Positions 11,940 to 23,500 of a DNA stretch of 64,000 nucleotides are shown here, piece by piece. The stretch's first letter is position 1; every line of letters starts with the position of its first letter. Where the stretch lies: NCBI GenBank assembly GCA_951640195.1, contig OX621164.1, positions 2,027,098-2,091,097 of the forward strand. The letters run 5' to 3'. This DNA comes from Porpolomopsis calyptriformis (taxonomy: Eukaryota > Basidiomycota > Agaricomycetes > Agaricales > Hygrophoraceae). The notes below the pieces were generated by a model that saw nothing but the letters and a program-made list of their open reading frames with translations, ran no database searches and had not been told where the DNA came from. The position numbers were made by a program, and so were the translations under genes.

Positions 11940-13123
11940 TTAGAGTTTACCTGTTGGCATATTTACTAAATGACCGCCATCCAGTGCGATAGTTGCGCCA
12001 TTGACGAACGCTCCGGCGCGACTGGCAAGGAACAGAGCTGTGCCTGCTATGTCTTCGGGTGTTCCGATACGAGACAGAGGAACCGTGGCGATAATTTCCC
12101 TGCCCACAGTTTTCAGGCTATATGCGGTCACTATTTAGACGGTTGATGTGAATGAAAACAAAGGCGAAGACAAGGATTAAAAACCCACTTTTACTTTGGA
12201 ATGGTCCTAGAAATAAAATCTGCAGTAAGAATCGAGGAATAGTGGAGAGGTTCTCTGATACTGACCGCAAGCAATGGTATTGCTAACGATGCCTTCTCGC
12301 CCAAGTTTCCCCCCCAAATGCCGGCTCAACTGATGCAAGCCAGCCTTTGAAGCTGAATAGGCATAGGTTTCGTGGTCTGGGATGCGGATTCCTTCTACGG
12401 ATCCAATCTTTGGCCACGTGAAGCAATGAGTGAGGACGATCGGTGTTATGACAGTGGAATCTCACGTTGATGATCCTGGCTGGATCATTGAAGACTTGTC
12501 CTTCCTTCCCCCCTTGCGCGGCGCCAGCGCGGAGGAGGGGAAGGAGCTGCTGGGTGAGAGAGAATACTCTTTGCAAGTTCAATGTCAGAACTTTAGTGAA
12601 CGCAGTGTCCTGGTGTGACAGCGGCAAAAAAAAGAAATGATGAGAAAATTGGAAGCAAACAAAATGAAAAATGAGTCTAACAGGATAATCGTCAAGGTTG
12701 GCTCCCCACACGGCACCAGCATTATTGACAAGAACGTGCAACGCCTTTTCTCTTGATGAGAGCGTGCTCCCCAGCCTTTTTACTTCCTCCAAATGGTGTA
12801 AGTTGGCTGGGATTGCTATGCACGTCCCTGGTCCAAGGTCATTGAGCTCAGCAGCAGTGACATCGCAATCCTTTTTGGATCGAGAGGATATGTAAACCTG
12901 TTAAAGACTGGTATAGCCGACTTCAATCCGGGTGCTCGTACGACCGAGACCAGACCTTGGCCCCGTTTCTTACAAAACCAGTTGCAATCTGACATTCGTC
13001 TAGTTAGTAGAAGACCCACGACCAAATCCAACTAACCATTTTGCCAATGCCTCTGCTTCCGCCAGTGATCAGGACGACTTTACCTTCAACACCGAATAAA
13101 TTATCGAGCTTGAATGAACTCAT
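11940..13123 (-). CDS. Short-chain dehydrogenase/reductase
   Basis: This is a classical SDR, an NAD(P)-dependent oxidoreductase. The N-terminus MSSFKLDNLFGVEGKVVLIT leads into the cofactor motif TGGSRGIGKM. Later come VNNAGAVWGANLDDYP and the catalytic motif in YSASKAGLHQLSRHLGGKLG (Tyr and Lys of YxxxK). The C-terminal block PLSRIGTPEDIAGTALFLAS then FVNGATIALDGGH is typical of 3-oxoacyl-ACP-reductase-like SDRs, and the protein ends NMPTGKL. The stop is at 11940-11942. The closest type I can suggest is the RhlG-like group; the substrate cannot be read from sequence. It lies tail to tail with the SH3BGR-like gene. Confidence 0.88.
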
Positions 13124-13273
13124 GATACCGGCGTGTGCAGACTGAGATGCCGGAAGCGTCTCTACTTAGTACGTAAGCGTGTAAGCGTGTACCAGCAAAC
13201 TCTGGTCAATCGTGTTGTGTACATATTACTGAAAGCAAGCCTAACACTGACAGAGGCCAAAGAACATCGGTGA

Positions 13274-14566
13274 TTACATCTCTGTGTCGAAATCTCTTGA
13301 TCGGCGACGTCGTCTGGGCGTTCGTTTGACGTCAGCAGAAGGCATGGGGATAGCGGGAAGCCCTTCGCGGGTCGTGATCTGCTAGACTGATCAGCGATCG
13401 GACGCTTGAATAGGCGGAATACTGACCGGTGGGCGATCTTCGCTCCTGCTCCTGCTCCTTTTCAGCTTACTGCGTTTCCACTGTAACTCGTGTTCAAGCT
13501 TAGAATTATCACCGTTGGTCTTGAGAAGAGCGTGATTTTCTTCCTCTGATTTGACTGGAGATACACGAAGCAGGCTTTCAATGCGGGGGCGTCGCACCAT
13601 GGTTGGCAGTACACAGGCAGCCAGTGTGATGAATGATATTCCGAAGAAAGTAAATGCCGAGACGATTGCAGCAAGAAGCGGAAAGCGAGTGACAAGGCCG
13701 CTAAACAAGCGACATGAGGATAGTTCTCAGTTTGAATAGGGAAGAAAACTCACCGAAGACCGTAATGTCTGATAACGCCTCTGAGAGATGAAGAAAGGAC
13801 GCTGATTTCGCGGCCTTCCCCGTTGCCTATACTTTTCCAGCCATCCTGACGCCCGATTTCGATCTTAGCCAAGAGGTTCGAAGTCTCGGCGGCGTATGAA
13901 TCCAACAAGGGAACGTCAAACTCGATGACGTCTGGCCGGTTTGACCAGCGGCCTGGACGAGGTGGGAGGGCGATAGCCTGAGCAGTGAACGGGCGGTCAG
14001 TTGCATTGAGACACCAAGAAAAGGCGCTTACAGGTCGGCGAATGGTAGCTAGGGATCTATTCGAGGCAGTTGTGAGTTTCAGAGTTGTCATGAAATTTCC
14101 AAGGGCAAAGTTGGATTCGGTGGCAGGAACGACGAGGTGAAGGGAAATATCGTAAGGCTGCTGGGCAACTACTTTTGAGAGAGCAACCTCTGCGTATGGA
14201 GGAATGCCGTCACTACTCCGATGGATGTGTAAAGAGATATTGGGGGAAGATGAATGTAAGGGCGCACCCGTATTGGAGATAGAGAGTAGCCTCCCAACTG
14301 ACCGCTACATTCCTCCAGACGATCCACCCAGCGGACAGAGATGCGAACAAGAGGAGTGGGATGAAGACGAAACATACAACTAGAGGTATTATCTTAGGGG
14401 TTATAGTCTGCAGAAGGAGCAGCACATTTGAAAGAGCGGTGAAGAAAAGGTCAACCGGAAGGAATGCGATAGCTCGAATTAGACCTGACAGTCCAGCTTG
14501 TGAATTATCTCGTTGGACGAGTGTTTTTTCGTCGACATCGACGTTAACGACTGATAGGTGGGACAT
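13274..14566 (-). CDS. SEI1: Seipin (ER lipid-droplet biogenesis protein)
   Basis: Seipin forms ER-membrane oligomers at lipid-droplet assembly sites. The order of elements fits the family. A short cytosolic N-terminus (MSHLSVVNVDVDEKTL) precedes a first membrane segment around PLVVCFVFIPLLLFASLSAG. The luminal domain carries SYDISLHLVVPATESNFALG-like sequence (PYDISLHLVVPATESN is what is seen) and GNFMTTLKLTTASNRSLATI. A second membrane segment, LLAAIVSAFTFFGISFITLA, is followed by a basic cytosolic tail ending RRRRRSRDFDTEM. The stop is at 13274-13276. The start at 14566 is preferred over an upstream in-frame ATG because it leaves 48 bp to the divergent neighbour. Confidence 0.85.
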
Positions 14567-14614
14567 GTGGTGCAGGTGGCCGTGACCGCAAAGCTGACTC
14601 AATTTAGCACCAGT

Positions 14615-15235
14615 ATGTCGGTCGACCTCAGAGGTGTCCTGGGATCACATCCTTCATCCGAAAGCCTATCGAACCTGATTGCTTTTCTTTCCTCACTCGT
14701 CCCCAATGCTGCCATCCCCGAAATCAAGTCCTATCCCGACGCCGTCTACTTCAATTATTTTCATCTCGGCCTCAGTTTCCTCTTTTCGCCTGTGAAAGGC
14801 TATAAACCGGAAACAGGACTAAACCGTGCTGATTTGAGAGAGGATGATCTCGTCCTTGACAGCATTGATATATACAATCGTCTGACGAATGACTCTAGCA
14901 AGCTTGCTTCAATGTCTGAGCGGTCGTTTTCTACCTTTCCGCTTTCACCTTTCAATATCACACGGCCATCTTCGCAGACGAGTGATGAGGGTACGCGTCT
15001 TGACGTTCTACCCGAGACGACGGGGAAAGATTTCGTGGCGTGCCTTGGGGAGCCCGACCGGACAGGAGGCGGTTCGGGGCCGTCATCTGGCTCGATCGGG
15101 ATATGGTGTGAGTGGTCTAAGGAAGGTGTGATGGTCGAGTTTGGTGGTGACGAGGCGAGAGGCCCACAGGCCTGGGAGCTTGGGAAGGACGCCGTCTGGA
15201 AAGTGATTACTATTTTTCTTCCAAAGAGGACGTAA
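14615..15235 (+). CDS. Conserved-looking hypothetical protein, single exon
   Basis: This is an intronless 206-codon frame beginning MSVDLRGVLGSHPSSESLSN. I do not recognise a named domain. The sequence has globular character: an aliphatic helix-like start (LIAFLSSLVPNAAIPEIKSY), an aromatic segment (DAVYFNYFHLGLSFLFSP), a polar Ser/Thr-rich middle, and an ending with GSIGIWCEWSKEGVMVEFGG. The C-terminus VWKVITIFLPKRT is followed by TAA at 15233-15235. There is no signal peptide or clear membrane segment. The start is 48 bp from the divergent seipin start. An upstream in-frame ATG at 14558 lies inside seipin and is less likely. Confidence 0.65.
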   Translation: MSVDLRGVLGSHPSSESLSNLIAFLSSLVPNAAIPEIKSYPDAVYFNYFHLGLSFLFSPVKGYKPETGLNRADLREDDLVLDSIDIYNRLTNDSSKLASMSERSFSTFPLSPFNITRPSSQTSDEGTRLDVLPETTGKDFVACLGEPDRTGGGSGPSSGSIGIWCEWSKEGVMVEFGGDEARGPQAWELGKDAVWKVITIFLPKRT

Positions 15236-15332
15236 TGGTAAGCGTCCACAACCTGTACAGCGCATGTCCATCGCTCATACCCAGCGCAGTGGTTGGAATC
15301 ATGTGACTTATACACCTTGAATCAGCACAATA

Positions 15333-16058
15333 ATGGCCGCTCCAGAAACTTTGACAACCCTTGACTTGAGTGGAAAATTCATCATGGTATAGTCTTCGTG
15401 AAGCGCTGGTACATGGTGTGCTGATCTCTTTCCAGAACAAATCTCTCAGCGATTCGACAGACAAGATGATGGAGCTGCAGGGCGTCAGTTGGCTGACCCG
15501 CAAGCTGATCGCAGCCGCAACCATAACTCTCGACATCGGACACTACAGGGACGACAAGACCGTCGAACACATCGATATTAATCAAACTCTAACTGGCGGA
15601 ATTTCAGGGACGACCGAGCTGCGGATACTCGATTGGACTATGAGGGAGCGCGAAGATCGCATCTTTGGCCCCGTTATTGGAAAGTCGAGGCGCATCAGCA
15701 TTGAGGATATCGACGAACCGTTTTTGAAAAAGGATTGGTTGCCAGATACTCTCGAGCATGGCGCTATTCAGTCGTATGTTGAAAGCGATACGCCCAAAAG
15801 TAAGACCACTTGGACAGTGATGCAGGTATGTATACTGTATTTACACTTTGATTTCAAGCTGGATGACTCTGCAGATATGGGGATTCGAGAGTATCCAGGG
15901 AGAACGAAGGCACACGCGGCACCTTGCGTTCAAAGGCCCGAAGGAAGAGGACCTAAAAATTCGCCTGGTGTATGATTACGGTAAGAAGGCCATCAGCTAC
16001 ATTGTGTACAGCAGTGTTCGCTGATGTGTTTGGCAATGGACTAGTCCCGTCTGAGTGA
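15333..16058 (+). CDS. Fungal lipocalin-like / fatty-acid-binding-like protein
   Basis: Spliced exons give a small cytosolic protein: MAAPETLTTLDLSGKFIM, then NKSLSDSTDKMMELQGVSW, HIDINQTLTGGISGTTELRI, DRIFGPVIGKSRRISIEDID and KDWLPDTLEHGAIQSYVES. An exon with IWGFESIQGERRHTRHLAF follows, and the end is RLVYDYVPSE. Alternating beta-strand-like segments and the N-terminal LSGKF...NKSLS resemble the fungal lipocalin-like family I recall; ligand and role are unknown. Three GT-AG introns fit, the last leaving a four-residue terminal exon with stop 16056-16058. It is a complete gene in a run of plus-strand genes. Confidence 0.7.
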
Positions 16059-16128
16059 ATGGTAGCCCTATATATTATTCCTTATGTCAGCATGTGCCTT
16101 GATCATGAAATGCCAGTGATCCCAGGCG

Positions 16129-18250
16129 TTGTCGACATTCAACAGCATGGAGCCTAGCTCGAGCTCAGAGTCAACTGCCTCTACATCCTTTTCTAACTAT
16201 CCCCCGTCTTCAAAAATAAATACAACCCGTAGCTATGGGATCGAGGTTGAACTCGAAACACCTGCACCCAGTGGCCCAACCTCACCCAAACGCTGGTATA
16301 CTTCTATCGATAGGCTGTTGGCTTCGAAAGCACCTCGTGTCCATGAACGAGTGACCCATTCTATTTCGTATTTTAGGGGCCCAAGACCCAAAGTGGGTCT
16401 TCCAGGTTCGCCTCATCTCGTTACCTCTTCTGCTCGCGCGTTCAATCCAACTCCTCCAGAACCTGCCCCACTCTTCAACATAAATGTACAAACCCGAGCA
16501 GGACAACTCCGTCTCCCTCTCGAATCATCCTTAGTATCAGTTACACGCCCGTTCACGAGACCCTGGCTCCTACTTTTATTCATCGCAGCATATATCGTAG
16601 CATTAGCATTTCTCACTCGCACACAGTCTTACATCACACCATCAGCATCATGGATTGACTGCACGTCGACTTTTTGGCTTGCAAACGATGGATGTGGTTT
16701 TAATGGCCTGGACTGCTCGCCATTCGACGACCAACTTTACGATTTCCGTTGTCCGGCCGAGTGTAACAGCGTTATTCTCGAGAATCCTCGGACAGTCGGT
16801 AATGAGCAGGCTGTCTACGTACCTTTGATTGTCGGAGGGGGTGACGATAATGGCACCTATAGAGGCGATTCTTTCATTTGTGCCGCCGCCAATCAAGCGT
16901 CAGTAGCCCCTTCGCTTGCATTTTAAGCACCTGTCTTATCACACCTCTCCAGCGGTTTCGCAACTAACACCAAAGGAGGCTGTTTCTCATTACAGCTCAT
17001 TGGCAACTTTACGGGTTATTTACCCAGATCCACTAATGGCCTCACCTCTCTTGGATTTCCTGGTGTATTTCCTCTCTCGTTTATCCTGTCCCCGACGACC
17101 ACCCTGACTCATTGCGATGACCTTCGTAATTTCGCCCTTGCATTCAACATATTAATCACCTGCATCCTCTTCTTCATCCTCAGACCCAAACCTCTCGTTC
17201 TCTTTTGGAGCCTTGTTTGTATAGGGTTCTGGCACATTTCCCTCTTTTCTCAACCCAGAACACACCCGCCTGCTTTGGATGTTGCTTTCGGCGCCTTCCT
17301 CCCGACTTTATTCGTCGCGTATGGCATGTGGCGTTTGGCATTCAGATTCACCCTTCCGGTTTTTACAAAAACACCTATTGAGGCCTCGATATTATATATA
17401 GGACCATTCTGGGTTGGGGTGCTTGCTAACATCACCACTAATACTCCCATTGACCGTCTTCTCGCCTCCGATATTCAAAAGCGACCTGGAGCTGTCACCG
17501 CCTTGATCATTATTGTCGCTATTCTCTTTGTTATTGTGGTCAACCAGTTAAGGGTCATCCGGAAGACGGGTTGGTTGCCGTGGTATGTAGGATGGTATGT
17601 GTGTGGAGGGTTAGTTTTAGTGGTGTTGTCGCAACTGCCTGGATTGACATTGCGCCTACATCACTATATCATCTCAATGGCTCTCATTCCTGGTACTGCG
17701 TTTCCAACACGGTTATCTGCGATGTACCAGGGATACCTTCTGGGGCTGTTTTTGAATGGCGTGGCTGCGTTCGGGTTCGCCCCGATTTTTCAGACTGCTG
17801 CCGATGTGAGGGTTCTGTTTCTTCGCTTGTGAAGTTATGGAATGCTGAACGAACATCCAGCTTATCCGTGACGGGCCTCAATCCTCTCCTCTACCCACCT
17901 TCCTTACTAATTCCACGACGTATAATAATTCTATTCCATTCCTCAGCCAGACCATCCAATGGGATGCACTCCCAAGTAGTGATTGGGATGGATATTCTTT
18001 ACTAGTCGACGACGTCGAGCGATATATCGGTTCTGCCCTCAACTTCTCCTTGGCATCTTTAAACGCCAGCATTCCGCACTTCTTTAGGCTTGCCGTGAGT
18101 ACACCCCTCCGTCCTCGCGTGAAGAGTTAATAATGCGACTTTCTCTTTCTCACTCAGTATACGAATGATGGTACGGCAGGAGACTTCACAATGTCCGCAG
18201 TGCTGTGGCCAAATGGAACTTGGGTGGATCCGCTACCTGGACCATCATAA
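16129..18250 (+). CDS. LCCL-domain multi-pass membrane protein
   Basis: A Ser/Pro-rich cytosolic N-terminus of about 145 residues leads to a membrane segment (RPWLLLLFIAAYIVALAFLT). The extracytosolic LCCL-like domain has conserved cysteines in NDGCGFNGLDCSPF and YDFRCPAECNSVIL, then YRGDSFICAAANQAG with GGCFSLQLIGNFTGY. Several more hydrophobic segments follow (ALAFNILITCILFFILRP, VTALIIIVAILFVIVVNQL, GYLLGLFLNGVAAFGFAPI). The C-terminal soluble part has NDGTAGDFTMSAVLWPNGTW, ending DPLPGPS. Three introns are supported. Fungal LCCL proteins of this layout are known but have no firm function. The stop is at 18248-18250. Confidence 0.82.
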
Positions 18251-18403
18251 GAGACTTTATCCGTTTTTCCTTTCGGTTGTAGGGTTACAAATATAGGTTT
18301 CCGCCACTTTGCCACCGAGTGAGTTTGTTTAAGGGTTGCCATCCACAACACGTGATCATCGAGACTTTAACCTTTGGCCTTCACCTTGTCGACTCTTTAC
18401 CGG

Positions 18404-19386
18404 ATGTCATCCTCAGTTACATCCTTCCAGAGTCATAAATTGGCCAAACCACAATGTAGGTCTAACCACTCGTGCGTTTCTAGCTATTGAGCCCCAAATC
18501 CCAGATTTTACGCGTTCAAAGACTGGCAAATGGTACTGCAATATTTGCTCGCCGACAACCAATGACGATGATCACCCGGAAGAAGAGCGAGATGGCGATC
18601 TGATGACTTATCAAGCTGCCCTACAACACGAACGAACTTCCTCTAGCCATGCTCAAAATGTCGCCAATACCGAGATGTGGACACCACGAGCCCATTCCGA
18701 GGATTGGGACAAGGGAATACAACCTATGTCATTGACGACGGAGGAGGTGAAGAGGAGGGAGGACTGGACTTATGTGCACCGCGTTCGCGACACGATTTCA
18801 TTTTGGATCAAGGGTGTTGAGGGTGCAGAGAGAGGAGAGGTTCCCCGCATGGAGGAGTTCTTGAAAAGCCTAGAATCAGGGCCTTGGGGAAGCAAGGAAA
18901 ATGGGTGGGAATATTTCAGCTATGCATATAGTGCTCATGAATGGGGGGTAGTTGAAGCTGGGTCGGACGCTGAGGCAGATGCGGGAGATGAGTGGAAATG
19001 CCAAAGCAAGGATCACCGGAGCACTGGGATAGCTACGGGCCAGGGCGATTCTAGATTGCGGGCGGAAAACCGACTCACCAGGTTTCCTAATGGAGGAAGG
19101 AAACGAAAGAAGAGGGCACGTCGGCAACAAGATGATGCCTATATATTTGTGGAGGACATTGCGCGTCGAGTTGCGGCGGATAACAAGCGAAAACGACGGA
19201 TGCATGCGTTCTATGAAGTATGTCCCGTCCCTGACTTGATCATTCAGACTGACTTTTTTGTAGTTGCCCACCGCGGCCAAAATTACGAAGATCGAAGAAG
19301 TCATTAAATACCTTCAAGGTGGAACTGTAAGGAAACCTTCTGATATTCCATCTTCAAGTGGTTTGAACACCGATTGTTTGCAGTAA
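18404..19386 (+). CDS. Predicted C2H2-like zinc-finger protein of unknown role
   Basis: The ATG at 18404 opens MSSSVTSFQSHKLAKPQ. Removing an intron of about 51 nt (18456-18506) joins it to YFTRSKTGKWYCNIC, which looks natural; the longer frame starting upstream at 18336 would read through this intron. The WYCNIC cysteines and the later ALQHERTSSSHAQ histidines form a possible single C2H2-like finger. The rest is charged, with WTYVHRVRDTISFWIKGVEG and a nuclear-type basic cluster (GGRKRKKRARRQQ). The last exon reads LPTAAKITKIEEVIKYLQ. Two ends are possible: a stop just after the final intron at 19384-19386, or a dozen codons further at 19419-19421. Confidence 0.6.
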
Positions 19387-19543
19387 TTTCTGCTACGGAA
19401 CCAACCACGGATTTAGTATAATAACATCTTTCTCGCACGATCAATGCTATGATGGGTCCGGTATAATTTGTACTTTATAAACCGGTATAACCGATCACAC
19501 ATTTAATGAGCACATTGACCTTGCCCCTCGCCGTCGAACCCAC

Positions 19544-20461
19544 ATGAGCACCATTACCCCCCATCCTCTCCTAGCCAGATACCTCAACCAGCTCGCAACC
19601 CATCCGTTGCGAACTAAGGCGGTCACCACTGGTGCGTGCGGAAATTGGACACTGCTTGACCTACCACCTCACCACATGCCATCAGGTATTTTGTGCTTCT
19701 TCCAAGAGGTACTCGGCTCCAACTTTGCTCGTCTGCCCGTCCGACGACCTTCGAAAGATGAACTACCCGTCCTTCAAATCTTAGCCAGAGCCCATGTCGA
19801 CATCAAAGCACTGAAGATGGCCATGTACGGCTTCCTTATATCTGCTCCACTCGGCCATGTCCTCGTCGCCGCCCTTCAAAGGGCGTTCAAGGGCAAGACG
19901 GGCACTCTGGCCAAGATTGCCCAGATCTTCGCAAGCAATCTGCTCATCGCGCCCATTCAGACCGCAGGTGGGTTTTTCTCGCCTACAACCACTCCGAATC
20001 CCGATCGGCTCATGATGTCTATCAAAGTATATCTTTCCTCAATGGCCGTCATCAACGGTGCAAAGTCTATAGATGATGTTTCCAAGACCGTCAAGGGTGG
20101 CTTCTTCTCCGTCCTCCGAGTAAGTCGTTCACCACCCAGTCGTGGACTCTCATTTTCATTAACATTTTCTCTTAGATCTCGTGGGTCATATCTCCATTGT
20201 CGATGACTATAGCACAAAATTTCCTCCCCATGGATGTAAGGATCTCAAACAGCCAAGCTTCCCAACCCTCATCATTTTTGTTGTTGCAGTTGTGGGTTCC
20301 TTTCTTCAACGCAATCCAATTCGTTCTTGGTGTAAGTCTCTCCGCCGCGTGTTGTTTCTGTACTGAAATTGTTCCTTCAGACATATTATAACACGAGGAT
20401 GAAGCAGCTCCGCCTCAAAGCAATCAAAAAGGAGGGTGAAGATCGGGGCCAAGCGGACTGA
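19544..20461 (+). CDS. Mpv17/PMP22-family membrane protein
   Basis: These are small four-helix proteins of peroxisomal or inner mitochondrial membranes. Spliced sequence: MSTITPHPLLARYLNQLATH, then PLRTKAVTTGILCFFQEVL, MAMYGFLISAPLGHVLVAAL, SNLLIAPIQTAVYLSSMAVI and the family signature LWVPFFNAIQFVL followed by GTYYNTRMKQLRLKAIKK. The opening LARYLNQLATHPLRTKAVT is typical of the Mpv17/Sym1/PMP22 family; which organelle it serves cannot be told. The intron near 19977-20027 has in-frame sequence that could be mistaken for coding. The stop at 20459-20461 lies 50 bp from the convergent TRS85 stop. Confidence 0.88.
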
Positions 20462-20511
20462 TATTGGAATGTGTTTTCCGCTTCGCACTGGAGGTTAACC
20501 ACATCATCCGT

Positions 20512-23500
20512 CTAAATTCTATTCACATTCCCTCGAGTGTCACAAATAGTAATGCAAGGTGCATCTCCCAACGGCGAACGCTGCGAGTATCGATCTCTAG
20601 TGCGCCAGCCACCGCCATAATCGTCATTTGGCAATGGCGATGATACCTCACCTACTTCCGTTTCCAGAAGCCATCCTCCAAGTGCGTATGTGCCAGGGCG
20701 GTTGATCCACATCATTGGCTGCAGTGTCACCGCCTCTAATGGCCGCAGCGTACCATGGAATGTAAGACGACCGGAATATCGTGGTGCCAAAAAATTCCTG
20801 AAGAAAGTTGTTATTTTTCATGAACGACATATAAGTGAAAAATCCCTTACGAGGAAGGATGACTTTCCGGATTCGACGAGAACCTCAGAACAAATCGGGA
20901 CGTATGTGTCAGTGAATAATTTCGTAGTGTAAACGGTATTGAAGCATGGAAAGACCTAATCGTTAATTGACGTTGAATACAGGCGGGTAAGCGGTTAGAA
21001 TGCAAACGCACCCTTTTGAAAAATCATGTTCCCGGATAATGCTGTCCTGTGCTGTCACGACGATCGGATTCATCTCCACATTCCATTCGCTGCTTCGCAC
21101 AGCCTCAAGAAATTTCAGCTTTTCTCGCTGTGTCTCAGCATATATGCTGCGTTTCACTGTGTGGTCCTCTGCATCTTTAATGATATCCCTCAACGCTGCA
21201 TGACCAGCCCCGAGTGTTATATTAGAAACGAGCAGATGACCTGATCGTTGTTGGGAAGGGATATCCCAGAACACAACGATATCAACAGTGGACGGATTGT
21301 AAAGAGGAAATATGAAGGGAAGAGAAGCGAATGGAATTTGGGGAAGTGACTCAGCAGCGGCGCGAGCAATCATATTTCGCCGTCCGCAGTGTATGAACTG
21401 ACGTGTGTAAGAATCTCGAATGGACCGAATATGACCGCGCTAAACCTTGGATCAGTCGATTCGCTGGTATGAAATGACAGAGAAACTTCACTTTGAAAAT
21501 ATGGCTACAGATGAGATCAATGGGTGGTGGAATCGAGGTTCCTGGAATGCGACCGTGTAGCACCTCTCTCAGTTTGCGTGAAAGAAATGCAAACGTTTCC
21601 TCGGGACCAGATCGGCCGTTCCAAGCAGTCACCCCGCATGATAAACGAATAGATTGCTGGGGACCAAGAAGACATCTGCGAATCATGAATGTATAGCATA
21701 AGACGGGTGGCTTGCAGCACTCACGGATCGCTTTCGGAGACAGGCATGCATTTCCAGCTTGGGCTCAAAGTTGTCACCTGCGTCACATTGATGGCACTTG
21801 ATGCAGTAACATTGCTGAGCTCAAGGTTCATAACGAATAAATGATCCAAGGAGCAACTTGGTTGCGCGGTGGCGGAAAATTCGAAAATCGGTCTGACTTC
21901 GAAGTGACGAGTAACCCGCGCCATGTAGAACAATTCCCCAGCTTTCTGGAACCGCCAAATCAGTAGAATAAAGAGGGTGAAATCGATTCTTGACACCTAC
22001 TTCCCGGTAGACAAAGAGTAAACAAAGTTCCTGCTCCTCAAGCTTTTCTGCATGAATAACCACAGAAAACTCGACGCTATCCCCCGGATGCAACGAAGAT
22101 GAGGTATGAATATTAATTAGGTCTATGAGATATGGTTTGTCCAGAGGAAGAGAGTTTTGGGAATGCAAAACCTCGGTCGATGGCGATGGACCTGCCAAAC
22201 CAGGTACACCATCAGTTTGAATCTCCTGCAGTATAATGCTGCAATGGCTCACTCGCCGATTCGGGCTCGGAATTATCATCGATCGCCACCCAAACTTGAT
22301 CGTCGGGCCCGGCTACCATCCACAATTCATCAATAGCTCCCGTCCCAGTATTCGACAGCCACAATCTCATTTCTTTGTCCTCGCCTTGGGCCAACACAAG
22401 CCGTTTATCATCTACAAAGTTCGCGACCAGTTTATGGCTGACTTCTTCAACTTCGACTTTAATTTGAACGGCAGGAGCATATACCATGCCTCGTCTCTGG
22501 AGGGCAGTCTCATGCAATCGCTGACCACGAGAGGCCAGGGATTCGCTCGAAGGTAATAGTGAGAGAAAGTCATATGTAACTTGACTGATGATGAGTGATG
22601 CTGGACGTCTTGACTTGATCGCGATTGGAATCTAAGTGAACAAATTAAGAATCTCATGAGAAGTTGAGCTTTCAATTAGGCCATACCGTCCGAGTTTCTC
22701 TTGCACCGAGATTGACATCACTGATAGTTTCTAGTTCAACGAAACTTTCGGGGGGATCCGAAGATGCTGCATGAGATACTTCTACAACCACCGTCAAGTT
22801 GGACAGGTTTACTTCAGTATCCAATGGATTATGCAGAACCAAGTCGACCCAGAACTTTTCTGAAACAACGCAAAGATCAACAACAATACTGTTAGTCGGC
22901 TAAATAGCCTACCATCGACAGCAGCTTTACCACTCTTCTGCAGCCCTTCCTTGCCTCGATCTTTCCAAAACGCCTTCCAGTCATCTTCTCGCTTCTCCCA
23001 CGTGAACGGTTCCCCATCCGCGATGTCGCGTGGCAGCCGCAGGCGGGTCTGACGTGTCACGCAGAAAGTAAAAGGCAGTTTCAGGTCAGAAAGTGGTGTA
23101 AGGTCGGTTGCGGTAGCTTTGAAATGCTGAGAAAATCTACTTGATGACTTTGATATCTCTGATAACAGAAACCACACACTGTACAGGCAACTCGAAAATC
23201 TTCCAGAAAGATCCTGTCAGAGCTAGATTGTTCACTTTCGTTTATTGCAACAGACGTAGGCGGAGATGATGAATATGGAACAGAAGGCCGGAGCAGCCCC
23301 AAGAAATAACGGACGGCACCAGCTATGTCGCCCGTGGTATACAATAACCGACCTATCCGTGCTTAATGGTCAGCGATAAAGGTGCACAAGCACAGAAATT
23401 TAATCTCGCACCCAATGGATGTTCGATACTGGATATAACAGCGTCAAAATCTTCATGATCGTCTGGTGCCAACCCCTCAGAATCCCAGAATGATGAAGAA

